This document shows, one piece after another, positions 1 to 7,338 of a stretch of 24,235 bases of DNA. A program made the position numbers and the translations under genes. Under the pieces are notes generated by a model. It ran no database searches. It worked only from the letters and a program-made list of their open reading frames with translations, and was not told the DNA's origin. The DNA lies in the NCBI GenBank assembly GCA_964503685.1, contig CAZDAW010000047.1, positions 1 to 24,235 of the forward strand. The letters run 5' to 3'. Position 1 is the stretch's first letter, and every line of letters starts with the position of its first letter. The DNA comes from CAZDAW01 sp964503685. GTDB lineage: Bacteria; Chloroflexota; Anaerolineae; Anaerolineales; Anaerolineaceae.

Positions 1-13
1 GGGGGTAAAAAGG

Positions 14-87
14 TGGGCGGAACAGGACTCGAACCTGCGACCCCATCCTTGTAAGAGATGTGCTCTAACCAACTGAGCTATCCGCCC
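14..87 (-). tRNA. tRNA-Val (anticodon UAC)
   Basis: Read on the minus strand the segment folds into a full cloverleaf: acceptor GGGCGGA pairs with TCCGCCC, the D stem is GCTC/GAGC, the anticodon stem CATCT/GGATG encloses loop CTTACAA, and the T arm GCAGG-TTCGAGT-CCTGT is canonical. Loop positions 34-36 read TAC, which decodes GUA valine codons. The discriminator is A, followed by CC and then T, so the full CCA end is not encoded and must be added by the CCA-adding enzyme. Confidence 0.97.
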
Positions 88-145
88 GCACTTCAAATTA
101 TACCGTAATTTGTAACATTGGGAATACTTTTACCTCATTTTCGAT

Positions 146-151
146 TAAAAT
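146..151 (+). promoter_or_regulatory. -10 box of a predicted leaderless promoter for the FAH-family gene
   Basis: TAAAAT is followed by exactly six bases and then ATG at 158. No Shine-Dalgarno-like purine run precedes that ATG and no convincing -35 box is visible. The spacing would put the transcription start on the A of the start codon. Confidence 0.5.
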
Positions 152-157
152 ATGCCT

Positions 158-925
158 ATGCGATTTGTCCGTTATCAGATTGGCTCAGAAGCGCCTCGCT
201 ATGGCTGGCTCCACGATGAAAGCGTCGGCGCCATCGAGGGTTCGCCGTTCGGCGAATACCGTCGCCTGGAAGCCGAGTTTCCGTTGAGCGCGGTACGTTT
301 GCTGGCCCCGGTGCAACCGAGCAAAATACTGTGCATCGGGCGGAACTACATCGAGCACGCCATCGAACACGGCGCTGAAGTACCCAGCGTGCCGCTCTTA
401 TTCCTCAAACCCCCTTCTTCAGTAATCGGTCCCGGCGAGCAAATTTTCCTGCCGCCCCAGTCGCAACAGGTAGAGCACGAGGCAGAACTAGCTGTCGTCA
501 TCAGTCGCCGCGGGCGCTGGATTGCCCCCGAAGCGGTCCACGATTATATTCTCGGCTACACAGCCGGCAACGACGTCACTGCCCGCGATCTGCAAAAAAG
601 CGACAATCAATGGGCGCGCGCCAAGGGCTTCGACACGTTTTGCCCGCTGGGGCCGTGGATCGAAACCAGCTTCGACCCGGCCGACGCCCTGCTCACCTGC
701 CACGTTAACGGTGAACTCAGGCAGATGGCCTCGACGCGTGATATGGTTTTCTCAATCCGCCAACTCGTGGCCTACGCTTCTTCGGTGATGACCCTCGAAC
801 CCGGCGATGTTCTGCTCACCGGCACACCGGCCGGGGTGGGCGCGCTGCAAGCCGGCGATACCGTTGAGGTGACTATCGAGGGAATCGGAACTCTCAAAAA
901 TCGCGTGGCTAAAGAGAGCCGCTAA
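158..925 (+). CDS. Fumarylacetoacetate hydrolase (FAH) family protein
   Basis: This is a metal-dependent FAH-fold enzyme of about 255 residues. The family includes acylpyruvases, oxaloacetate decarboxylases/tautomerases and 2-hydroxyhepta-2,4-diene-1,7-dioate isomerases that act on beta-diketo or 2-oxo acids in the cytosol. The core is visible: CIGRNY near residue 59, FLKPPSS near 83, the metal ligand segment VEHEAELAVVI (Glu108 and Glu110), GNDVTARD with Asp139, and the C-terminal GDVLLTGTPAGVG. The exact substrate cannot be assigned. An upstream in-frame ATG at 152 exists, but the ATG at 158 gives the usual family N-terminus (MRFVRY) and sits six bases after a TAAAAT box, so a leaderless start is preferred. 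It stands alone, divergent from the tRNA and convergent with proC. Confidence 0.9.
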   Translation: MRFVRYQIGSEAPRYGWLHDESVGAIEGSPFGEYRRLEAEFPLSAVRLLAPVQPSKILCIGRNYIEHAIEHGAEVPSVPLLFLKPPSSVIGPGEQIFLPPQSQQVEHEAELAVVISRRGRWIAPEAVHDYILGYTAGNDVTARDLQKSDNQWARAKGFDTFCPLGPWIETSFDPADALLTCHVNGELRQMASTRDMVFSIRQLVAYASSVMTLEPGDVLLTGTPAGVGALQAGDTVEVTIEGIGTLKNRVAKESR

Positions 926-946
926 AGAACCGTTGGAGAGTTTAAA

Positions 947-977
947 AATCCTGAAGGTTTCAAAAACCTTCAGGATT
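947..977. terminator. Bidirectional intrinsic terminator between the FAH gene and proC
   Basis: A perfect 14-base-pair stem (AATCCTGAAGGTTT with its complement) encloses a three-base loop. A T-rich tail follows on the plus side (CATTTTTATT), and a run of T also follows on the minus side. It lies between two convergent genes and can serve both. Confidence 0.85.
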
Positions 978-1004
978 CATTTTTATTGCACGATTTATGA
1001 GAAA

Positions 1005-1856
1005 TTATTGCCCATTCTTTTCAGGCACATGACCCTGACCGCCCTTGCCCAATTGGACTGAACGCTCGTACGCTGCCCAGATGGCGCGCGAGATCGCCGT
1101 GCGGAAGCCAGCCTTTTCCAGATAATAGAGCGCCTCAGCCGAGGTGCCGCCCGGCGAAGTGACCTGGTTGCGCAATTGCGCCGGATGAAACGTTTTATTC
1201 TTCATCGAGAAATCCACTGAACCGCGAATGGTCTGAACCACCATGTGTTCGGCCATACGACGGGGCAAACCCAGATGCACACCGGCGTCAATCATTGCTT
1301 CCATAAAAAGGAAGACATACGCCGGCCCGGTGCCCGAAAGAGCGGTCGCCATGTCCAGGTAAGTTTCATCATCCACGAAAATTTCTTCACCCAGGGCTAA
1401 TAAAATTTGCCGGGCGCGCTCCCGGTTCTCGTCGGTCACCGATGGGCTGGCCGTCCAGACGGTAATCCCCTCTCCGATCTGCGCCGGGGTGTTGGGCATC
1501 GCCCGCACGACAATAGGGTGACTCAATCCATCCACCAATTTTTGCACCGGCGCGCCGGCAACAATCGATAAGACCAGAGCCTTGGCCGGAATCTTGCCGC
1601 TTAACTCCTCCATAACAACCGACAGCCGCTGGGGTTTGACCGAAAATACAACCACATCCGCCTCTTTAACCGCCAGGCAGTTATCCGTCAGTGGAAGGAT
1701 GCCATAAGTGTTCTCCAGATAATCGCCGCGCTCAGGGAGCGGATCGGCTGCCAGGAGTTGATTGGGCGCCGTCAGCCCTTTGTGAACGATGCCGGCGATC
1801 ATCGCTTCTGCCATGACCCCTGAACCGATAAATGCGATTTTCTTGTTGGTGAACAT
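1005..1856 (-). CDS. proC: Pyrroline-5-carboxylate reductase
   Basis: ProC reduces 1-pyrroline-5-carboxylate to L-proline with NAD(P)H, the last step of proline synthesis, in the cytosol. The 283-residue product has the N-terminal Rossmann motif (IAFIGSGVMAEAMI), a VVVFSVKPQ segment, and the C-terminal dimerisation and active-site region SGTGPAYVFLFMEAM and QVTSPGGTSAEAL, all typical of full-length ProC. A longer ATG start exists at 1871, but AGAGG lies five bases upstream of the ATG at 1856 and the family normally begins just before the Rossmann strand, so 1856 is chosen. It is the last gene of the yebC-ruvC-rRNA methyltransferase-ruvA cluster, 21 bases after ruvA, and ends at a strong terminator. 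The C-terminal tail after KGGQGH is short and unconserved. Confidence 0.95.
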   Translation of the reverse strand: MFTNKKIAFIGSGVMAEAMIAGIVHKGLTAPNQLLAADPLPERGDYLENTYGILPLTDNCLAVKEADVVVFSVKPQRLSVVMEELSGKIPAKALVLSIVAGAPVQKLVDGLSHPIVVRAMPNTPAQIGEGITVWTASPSVTDENRERARQILLALGEEIFVDDETYLDMATALSGTGPAYVFLFMEAMIDAGVHLGLPRRMAEHMVVQTIRGSVDFSMKNKTFHPAQLRNQVTSPGGTSAEALYYLEKAGFRTAISRAIWAAYERSVQLGKGGQGHVPEKNGQ

Positions 1857-1877
1857 GATAGCCTCTTTCATTTGTGT

Positions 1878-2453
1878 TTATTTCGAGAAATACTGTAAAG
1901 CGATCCTCAGGCGCTCCTCGATCTCTGCCGGAGCATCTCGGGGTATCGTCTGAATGGCAGCCTGCGCCTCAACAACGCTGTAACCGAGCGACGTCAGCGC
2001 CTCGAGCAATTCGATATCGCGGCTGGCTGGCGCGCCCATTTCCAACCCTGGAGCCTTGGGAATGCGGTCTTGCAGGTAAAAAAGAATATTGTGGGCGGTT
2101 TTCTTGCCGACGCCAGGAACCCGACTGAATACGGCATCCTGTTCGGTTAGAACAGCGCGACGAATGGCTTCAGGGGTGAGCGCCGATAGCACCGCTAAAG
2201 CAGTGCGAGGCCCTACCCCTGAAACGCCCAGCAGCATGGCAAAATATGCGCGCTCCTCAGCAGTCTGAAAGCCAAAGAGGGTCAGGGCGTCTTCGCGCAC
2301 TACCAGGTGCGTGTGCAGCAACACCGGCTCGCCGGTGTGCAGTGAAAGGAGCAACCCGGCGGGCGCATAAACGCGCAGCCCAACCCCGCCCACCTGCACC
2401 ACCGCGCTGTCTTCTTCAATTAAAACAACTTCGCCGGAAACGGTAGCGATCAT
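1878..2453 (-). CDS. ruvA: Holliday junction branch migration complex subunit RuvA
   Basis: RuvA binds four-way DNA junctions and loads the RuvB helicase for branch migration. The 191-residue protein shows the N-terminal OB-fold (MIATVSGEVV...VGGVGLRVYAP), then two helix-hairpin-helix motifs, GVSGVGPRTALAVLSAL and VPGVGKKTAHNILF, and a C-terminal RuvB-contacting domain with EALTSLGYSVVEAQAAI. Length is normal. The start is marked by TATAAT, six bases, then ATG, so ruvA probably has its own leaderless promoter inside the cluster as well as read-through from upstream. ruvB is not in the window. Confidence 0.96.
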   Translation of the reverse strand: MIATVSGEVVLIEEDSAVVQVGGVGLRVYAPAGLLLSLHTGEPVLLHTHLVVREDALTLFGFQTAEERAYFAMLLGVSGVGPRTALAVLSALTPEAIRRAVLTEQDAVFSRVPGVGKKTAHNILFYLQDRIPKAPGLEMGAPASRDIELLEALTSLGYSVVEAQAAIQTIPRDAPAEIEERLRIALQYFSK

Positions 2454-2459
2454 TCACCT

Positions 2460-2465
2460 ATTATA
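2460..2465 (-). promoter_or_regulatory. -10 box of a predicted internal leaderless promoter for ruvA
   Basis: On the minus strand TATAAT is followed by AGGTGA and then the ruvA ATG. AGGTGA resembles a ribosome-binding site but lies only one or two bases from the ATG, too close to work as one. The box sits just past the stop of the preceding methyltransferase gene. Confidence 0.5.
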
Positions 2466-2488
2466 AACCTAATTTTCTGCGGCTGTGA

Positions 2489-3292
2489 TCACCCCTTGCA
2501 CAATCTTTTCTGGTTGAAAATTTCGTAAAGAACTACTGCGGTCGCCACGGCTAAGTTGAGCGAATCGCTGCGCCCGACCATTGGGATACCGACAAGCTGG
2601 TCGCAAACCGCCAGATGCTGCGGCTGAAGTCCCTGCCGCTCGCTGCCCATCAGCAGCACCAGGGGCTGCGAATATACCCCTGCCCGGTAATCCACCTCTG
2701 CCTTATCCGATGTGCCGACCAGATTGACCCCCTGGTCCTTTTTCCAACAAATAAAATCACTGAGAGTGGCGCGCACAACCGCCTGCGAGAAGATCGCCCC
2801 CATGCTCGCCCTGATTACGTTAGGGTCATAGGGATCAGTAGAATGATCCAGGAGGATAACCCCGCCGCAGCCAACCGCATCGCAAGTGCGCAGAATCGTC
2901 CCAAGGTTGCCGGGATCAGCCACCTCATCGAGCGCTACCCAACACAATCGGTTGTCAAAGCGCACCTCACCGAGCGGCAGATAGCGCGGGCGCGCCAGAG
3001 CAGCGATTCCCTGAGGCCCCTCTTTCAATGCAATTTTCTCAAATACCTGAGCAGAAACTTCGCACAGGGTCACCCCCTGAGCGCATTGTTCTTCCACCAG
3101 CTTCAAGGCAAAGGAACTGGTCAGCAATTCAGGCGAGACGACCAGCATCTCAATCTGCGCGCCGGTCTGCACCGCCTCGCCCACCAGCCGGATTCCCTCC
3201 ACGTAGAATAACCCACTTTCCTGGCGGGCCTTGCGGTCGCGCAGGCTGCGAATCAATTTAACCATCGGGTTATTCAGGCTGGTGATCATCAT
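2489..3292 (-). CDS. TrmH/SpoU-family RNA 2'-O-methyltransferase
   Basis: A SPOUT-class enzyme that probably transfers a methyl group from S-adenosylmethionine to a ribose 2'-OH of 23S rRNA or tRNA. The 267-residue protein has an N-terminal substrate-binding domain (GLFYVEGIRLVGEA) and the three TrmH motifs of the knotted catalytic domain: ADPGNLGTILRTCDAVG (Asn129, Arg135), LLMGSERQGL (Glu218) and IPMVGRSDSLNLAVATAVVLYEI (Asn246). It resembles the RlmB/AviRb/TsnR-like group, but the target nucleotide cannot be told from sequence. It lies 41 bases after ruvC and 35 before ruvA. Two consecutive ATG codons begin the frame and no Shine-Dalgarno is visible. Confidence 0.9.
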   Translation of the reverse strand: MMITSLNNPMVKLIRSLRDRKARQESGLFYVEGIRLVGEAVQTGAQIEMLVVSPELLTSSFALKLVEEQCAQGVTLCEVSAQVFEKIALKEGPQGIAALARPRYLPLGEVRFDNRLCWVALDEVADPGNLGTILRTCDAVGCGGVILLDHSTDPYDPNVIRASMGAIFSQAVVRATLSDFICWKKDQGVNLVGTSDKAEVDYRAGVYSQPLVLLMGSERQGLQPQHLAVCDQLVGIPMVGRSDSLNLAVATAVVLYEIFNQKRLCKG

Positions 3293-3333
3293 GGTTCGAA
3301 ACAGAATAAATGCGTTAAATCAAATTCTTTGAT

Positions 3334-3816
3334 TCAAAAAGACATCCGCAAACTGTTGATGTGGCAGATCGCAATCGCCAGTGCATCAGCGGCGTCATCA
3401 GGCCGGGGAAGATCTTTTAACCCTAGCATAGCCTGCACCATTACCTGCACCTGATATTTATCCGCTCCGCCGTAACTGGTCACCGCCTGTTTGACTTCCA
3501 GTGGGGTATATTCAGCCAGCGGAATATGTGTTTCCGCCAGAGCCAGCAATGCAACCCCACGCGCCTGGCCAACAGCAATCGCCGTTTTAACGTTGCGTTG
3601 GAAAAACAACTTCTCCACCGCCCCGCTTTCAGGACTGTGGAGAAGAATGATTTCTTGTAACCGATGGTATAGTTGTGAGAGCCGTTCAGACATTACGTCT
3701 CCGGCTGACGTTTGAATGACGCCGTAATCGACGCACTCCAGATCGCCAGCAGAATTTTCGCGCACCAAACCATAACCGGTTGTTGCCACACCCGGATCGA
3801 TGCCCAGAACCAGCAT
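3334..3816 (-). CDS. ruvC: Crossover junction endodeoxyribonuclease RuvC
   Basis: RuvC resolves Holliday junctions by paired nicks. The 160-residue product is of normal length and carries the four acidic catalytic residues of the RNase H-like fold: Asp7 in LGIDPG, Glu69 in AVEKLFFQRN, and Asp141 and Asp144 in RPDDAADALAIAICH. It starts six bases after the yebC stop, so translation is probably coupled. The ruvC-ruvA pairing in one cluster fits their shared role in recombinational repair. Confidence 0.96.
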   Translation of the reverse strand: MLVLGIDPGVATTGYGLVRENSAGDLECVDYGVIQTSAGDVMSERLSQLYHRLQEIILLHSPESGAVEKLFFQRNVKTAIAVGQARGVALLALAETHIPLAEYTPLEVKQAVTSYGGADKYQVQVMVQAMLGLKDLPRPDDAADALAIAICHINSLRMSF

Positions 3817-3822
3817 GGAAGA

Positions 3823-4578
3823 TTATTCAGCCTCGAGGGCGGCCATCGCCTCCTCGGAGATCTTCATATTGCTGAATACGTTCTGAATATCGTCCAATTC
3901 TTCAAGCGCTTCGATCACCCGCATGACCGATAATGTCTGCTCGGTGTTGAGTTCCATTTCCTGATTAGGCACCATACGTAAGCCAGCCTCTTCGGGCTGG
4001 ATGCCTGCTGCACGCAAACGATCAGCAATTTGTTTAAAGGACTCAACCGGGCCGATAATTTCTACGTAATCGTCTTCAAAATTGACATCATCCGCCCCGG
4101 CATCAACGGCCAGCTCGAAGATCTTGTCGGCATCTTTTCCAGCAGCGGGGAAAGAGAAATAGGCAATTTTGTTAAACTGCCAGGCCACTGAACCACCTTC
4201 GCCCATATTGCCGCCGCTGCGCGAAAGAATGTGCCGAATTTCTGCCACAACTCGATTACGGTTATCGGTCAAACATTCCATCATCAGCGCCACACCGTGA
4301 GGAGCGTAACCTTCATAATACACCTCTTCAAAGGCGTTCCCTTCCTTGCTTTCGCCGGTGCCGCGTTTGATAGCGCGCTCAATATTCTCTTTCGGCATAT
4401 TTTGAGCGCGGGCTTTATCGACCGCCAGGCGTAAGCGGAAATTGGTTTCGGGATCACCCCCGCCATCTCGCGCCGCCATGACAATTTCACGGGTTAATCG
4501 GGTAAAGACCTGACCACGCTTCGCGTCGGCCGCCCCCTTCTTCCTCTTAATGGTCGCCCATTTTGAATGTCCTGACAT
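3823..4578 (-). CDS. yebC: YebC/PmpR/TACO1-family protein
   Basis: YebC-family proteins were long annotated as transcriptional regulators; members of the family are now linked to translation of proline-rich stretches. The 251-residue sequence is full length and starts with the invariant MSGHSKWATIKRKKGAADAKRG. It continues with RLAVDKARAQNMPKENIERAIKRG and the YEGYAPHGVALMMECLTDNRNRT-like central block (here NRNRV), plus the acidic VDAGADDV segment. AGGAGG lies six bases before ATG. It heads the cluster with ruvC and ruvA, an arrangement common in bacteria, and is preceded by an extended -10 promoter. Confidence 0.96.
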   Translation of the reverse strand: MSGHSKWATIKRKKGAADAKRGQVFTRLTREIVMAARDGGGDPETNFRLRLAVDKARAQNMPKENIERAIKRGTGESKEGNAFEEVYYEGYAPHGVALMMECLTDNRNRVVAEIRHILSRSGGNMGEGGSVAWQFNKIAYFSFPAAGKDADKIFELAVDAGADDVNFEDDYVEIIGPVESFKQIADRLRAAGIQPEEAGLRMVPNQEMELNTEQTLSVMRVIEALEELDDIQNVFSNMKISEEAMAALEAE

Positions 4579-4625
4579 ATAAACCTCCTGATCTATACCA
4601 ATCGGGAATTGAAAGAATGGAAGCT

Positions 4626-4634
4626 ATTATACCA
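4626..4634 (-). promoter_or_regulatory. Extended -10 promoter of the yebC-ruvC cluster
   Basis: On the minus strand TGGTATAAT matches an extended -10 element (TGn plus a perfect TATAAT). It would start transcription about 40 bases before the yebC ATG, leaving room for the AGGAGG ribosome-binding site. No good -35 is needed or seen. Confidence 0.6.
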
Positions 4635-4788
4635 TATCTATTTATCAAGCATTACGCGAATAGACGCTTCCCTGGTTACTCAAGATGAAATACACTCCAG
4701 GTGATTTTCTTTCATTGCATTCTGTGTTACCTTCAAGCCGATTCTCTTGAAAGAGGATTAAAAACGAGAACATATTATATTATTTCGC

Positions 4789-4817
4789 TTGACTTGCATC
4801 TTAAATATCCCTACAAT
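4789..4817 (+). promoter_or_regulatory. Sigma-70-type promoter of the cold-shock gene
   Basis: TTGACT at 4789-4794 and TACAAT at 4812-4817 are separated by 17 bases, each one mismatch from consensus. Transcription would start near 4824, giving an untranslated leader of about 125 bases. Confidence 0.75.
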
Positions 4818-4828
4818 AATAATTGTAG
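4811..4828. promoter_or_regulatory. Palindrome overlapping the cold-shock -10 box and start site
   Basis: CTACAAT-aata-ATTGTAG is a perfect seven-base inverted repeat with a four-base spacer. It covers the whole -10 box and the predicted start site, the classic place for a repressor operator. It could instead be a transcript-start hairpin or chance in AT-rich DNA. Confidence 0.45.
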
Positions 4829-4949
4829 TTGGCAGCCGTCGTATCCGTTATTATTTTAGTGATATTGCCTGTCTGTGAGAAGTACCCTGGTTCGGAACGC
4901 CCCTGCCTTCGCGTTATCCTTCAACAAGAGAGGAGGTGAATTATCAGTC

Positions 4950-5165
4950 GTGGCAGAGCGTTCCACAGGTACGGTTAAATGGTTCAACGCGACAAAGGGT
5001 TATGGATTTATCCAGCAAGAAGACGGCTCTGACGTCTTCGTCCATTACAGTAATATCCAGGGCTCTGGTTATCGCTCACTCGAACAGGGACAAAAAGTGG
5101 AATTTACAGTTGCTGAGGGACAGAAAGGCAAACAAGCCATGGATGTCACTGTCGTAACCAAATGA
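4950..5165 (+). CDS. Cold-shock domain protein (CspA family)
   Basis: A small single-domain nucleic-acid chaperone of 71 residues that binds single-stranded RNA and DNA. The cold-shock OB-fold is complete: GTVKWFNATKGYGFI contains RNP1-like KGYGFI, and DVFVHYSNI is RNP2. The open frame extends upstream to 4875, but a very strong AGGAGGTGA (4931-4939) points to the GTG at 4950, which also gives the normal family start. The extension is therefore leader RNA. The long leader recalls enterobacterial cspA mRNA, whose leader acts as a thermosensor; whether this one does is unknown. A 13-base-pair terminator follows. Confidence 0.92.
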   Translation: MAERSTGTVKWFNATKGYGFIQQEDGSDVFVHYSNIQGSGYRSLEQGQKVEFTVAEGQKGKQAMDVTVVTK

Positions 5166-5188
5166 ATTTCACTCCAACCGTACAGCAT

Positions 5189-5220
5189 TAAATTCCTGCA
5201 GTCAGGGCTGCAGGAATTTA
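5189..5220 (+). terminator. Intrinsic terminator of the cold-shock gene
   Basis: TAAATTCCTGCAG pairs perfectly with its complement over 13 bases around a six-base loop and is followed by TTTGT. It lies between convergent genes; the minus side lacks a T tract, so it mainly serves the cold-shock gene. Confidence 0.85.
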
Positions 5221-5236
5221 TTTGTATCCAGCAAAA

Positions 5237-6418
5237 TTACTTGAAATTTCTGAGCAGCACCCAGATCAATAAAGCGCCGATAATTAGAACGGTGCCGGTG
5301 GCATAGAAAGGAACAGCATGCCCCATGGAATCATAAAACCATCCGCCGATCAGGGGGCCCAAAGTCATTCCCATCCCGGAAGCAAATGTGTATAAACCAT
5401 ACCCCATCCCGTGCATCTCATGGCCGGTAAGGTCGGCCACAAATGCTTCTTCAGCCGGGGTTGCCATCACAAACCCCAGGGCTTCTATTGCCCAAAGCAG
5501 CGCCAATAAAACCACAGTGCGCAAACCAGGTATAAACAATGAAACCAGGCCAGAGACCAACAGTCCCAACGCCATCAGTGGAGCGCGTCCCAAACGGTCG
5601 CTGACCCAACCCAAATGCACCGGTAAAAAACCATAAACCAGCGCGGCAGGCAAATACGCCTGGGCGACAGTATAACTCTCGACGTTAAACTTATCCTGCA
5701 AATAAATCAACCAGATCGGGGCGATCATTGCCGACCCCGTCCCCGTAATAAAAACGATCACCATCAACCTGATCAAACCTGAAGGCAGAGAGGTTTTCGG
5801 ATGCTGCCTGCCCGGTAGAGAAGGCTTCGTTTCAGGTATCCGCCGCCAGGCGGTATAAACCCCTATCAGAGCGCATATACCAAAAATGATGAATAAAATT
5901 TGCCAGGCGCTGCGCAATGGTAACATGAACATCAAAGCGAAACCAGGGATGCTGCCATAAAGCCCACCCTGCGCCACCGCCGCGTCCACCCTGGCAACAG
6001 ACCGGGCGCGTTCACCCGCCAGAGCGAGGTCGGCTGCGATTGTGTACGCCGTGATCCACATAAATGAAGACGCCAATCCCTGCATCACCCGCCCTAAATA
6101 TAACAATGAAAGACGATCAGAGAAAGCCATAATGAACATTGCTGCGCCATAGCCAGCCAGGGCAATGATTAAGAACAGTTTGCGTCCAACCCGGTCAATG
6201 CCCCAACCAACCAGCGGACGGGCAATCATCGTCGTCGCCGAAAATATAGAAAACAAGCCGCCAATCGCCAAAGCGCTGGCCTGAAGCGATCGGGAATAAA
6301 TTGGCAATAAAAAGGTCAACATGCCAAATCCCAACGAACAGAGTAAAATCGGCGTAGATAAAATCCGCGATGTAACCGGTTTACTCATTTCTGGAACGAT
6401 TGCGCTGTTTTCATCCAA
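5237..6418 (-). CDS. Major facilitator superfamily transporter
   Basis: A 12-helix inner-membrane secondary transporter of 393 residues, most like the drug/metabolite:H+ antiporter group. Hydrophobic helices alternate with short loops throughout. The MFS loop 2-3 motif is present in the N half (GWGIDRVGRK) and echoed in the C half (GWVSDRLGRA), as expected of the two six-helix bundles, with a basic loop between them (near residues 200-215). The substrate cannot be told from sequence. The start is a TTG at 6418 preceded by GAGGGG at eight bases; an ATG at 6388 (MSKPVTSR) is an alternative but lacks a ribosome-binding site. It stands alone, convergent with the cold-shock gene. Confidence 0.88.
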   Translation of the reverse strand: MDENSAIVPEMSKPVTSRILSTPILLCSLGFGMLTFLLPIYSRSLQASALAIGGLFSIFSATTMIARPLVGWGIDRVGRKLFLIIALAGYGAAMFIMAFSDRLSLLYLGRVMQGLASSFMWITAYTIAADLALAGERARSVARVDAAVAQGGLYGSIPGFALMFMLPLRSAWQILFIIFGICALIGVYTAWRRIPETKPSLPGRQHPKTSLPSGLIRLMVIVFITGTGSAMIAPIWLIYLQDKFNVESYTVAQAYLPAALVYGFLPVHLGWVSDRLGRAPLMALGLLVSGLVSLFIPGLRTVVLLALLWAIEALGFVMATPAEEAFVADLTGHEMHGMGYGLYTFASGMGMTLGPLIGGWFYDSMGHAVPFYATGTVLIIGALLIWVLLRNFK

Positions 6419-6528
6419 TCTCGCTGCCCCTCAGTTTAACACGCAACACCTGATTACTGATACCTGTTTCACACAACATTCCAGGCTCATCGGGTGAACA
6501 GAACAGAAAACAGATTTAGATACATACA

Positions 6529-6560
6529 ACCTCCCGCAAAAAATTGGGGTTGCGGGAGGT
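6529..6560. terminator. Hairpin terminator between the DUF4332 gene and the MFS gene
   Basis: ACCTCCCGCAA and TTGCGGGAGGT form a GC-rich 11-base-pair stem with a ten-base loop. It lies just after the stop of the DUF4332 gene on the minus strand, although the minus-side tail (TGTATG) is not a clean T run. A T run is present about nine bases away on the plus side. Confidence 0.6.
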
Positions 6561-6599
6561 GATGTTCAGTTTTTTATATTGATAACATTCTATGAAACA

Positions 6600-7004
6600 C
6601 TAATAAGAAACCTTGCGCGGCAGCTTTTTGGCTTGCTCGACCCAGTCGGCAACCTGCGATTCAACGGGCAGCTTGCGCACTTTTTTCTTCTCATTATTAA
6701 CTTCAACCAACTTGGCGTACAGATTTTCCGGTTTGCGATTCGCGAGTTCCACCACAGTATCCACACCGGCAATTTCTAAAAGTTCTGAGTACTCGCTGGC
6801 GATCCCCTTGATACGAAACAAATCGGCATGGTTGACCCACCGCAGGATCAAATTGTCGCTGATGCCTGTTTTCTCCGCAATCTCTTTCCGCCCCTTTGGA
6901 GTTGCGCCCTTCTCAAGAAGAGCTTCGGTTGAGGCGATACCAAAATCCTTCAACTTCTTTGCGTAGGCTTCTCCTACACCTTCAATCTCTAAAATACTGG
7001 TCAT
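6600..7004 (-). CDS. DUF4332 helix-hairpin-helix protein
   Basis: A 134-residue soluble protein of the DUF4332 type, built from two helix-hairpin-helix-like units. The first is ILEIEGVGEAYAKKLKDFGI near residues 4-23; the second is FRIKGIASEYSELLEIAGV near 62-80, each followed by a segment of helices (GATPKGRKEIAEKTGI; ELANRKPENLYAKLVEVN). Such repeats usually bind DNA without sequence specificity or mediate protein contacts; the cellular role of the family is not established. The C-terminal 30 residues are basic. AGGAGG sits six bases before ATG, so the start is secure. It is a single-gene unit ended by a hairpin. Confidence 0.85.
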   Translation of the reverse strand: MTSILEIEGVGEAYAKKLKDFGIASTEALLEKGATPKGRKEIAEKTGISDNLILRWVNHADLFRIKGIASEYSELLEIAGVDTVVELANRKPENLYAKLVEVNNEKKKVRKLPVESQVADWVEQAKKLPRKVSY

Positions 7005-7338
7005 GCGTTCCTCCTAAAAATATTGGTTGTGAAAATTATGCTCTTTTTCTTCGAGCAACCGGGTCGGCTGAAAGAACATCATGCCACGGCTGCTAAATAC
7101 ACATTCGCTTTTCCAGATTACCGCCCATTTCAGGTTCGATTTCAGTTAAGCAATCCGAAGGCAACTCATCCTGAAACAAATATAATTATAGGGTTTTTCC
7201 TGCAAAAAACAAATAGAAACTCTCTTGTAAATTCCCCTGAATGATTTCATAAAAAAATAAAATGATATAAAATAGGGTATGCCGTTTATTTAGGCACAAC
7301 CATCCCTGTCATCTTCATAGAAAGGCGTCCATTGTTCT
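7005..7338. other. Divergent AT-rich intergenic region
   Basis: This stretch of 334 bases separates two divergent genes. The plus side carries a TATAAAAT run at 7266-7273, a possible -10 for the downstream esterase-like gene, with only a poor -35. Short ORFs here lack ribosome-binding sites and coding character. I see no RNA gene or repeat. Confidence 0.5.

Larger units (their letters stand above)
4579..4949. other. Divergent intergenic region between yebC and the cold-shock gene
   Basis: This gene-free stretch of about 370 bases holds the yebC promoter on the minus strand, then the cold-shock promoter and its leader of about 125 bases on the plus strand. The part between about 4635 and 4785 is AT-rich and shows no further element that I can support. 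Confidence 0.7.

Noticed and set aside
2615..3211. Plus-strand ORF of 198 codons opposite the TrmH-family gene
   Set aside because: Antisense shadow; the minus strand carries all three TrmH motifs.
4875..4949. In-frame 25-codon N-terminal extension of the cold-shock protein
   Set aside because: AGGAGGTGA at 4931-4939 points to the GTG at 4950, which is also the family start; the extension lies in the mRNA leader.
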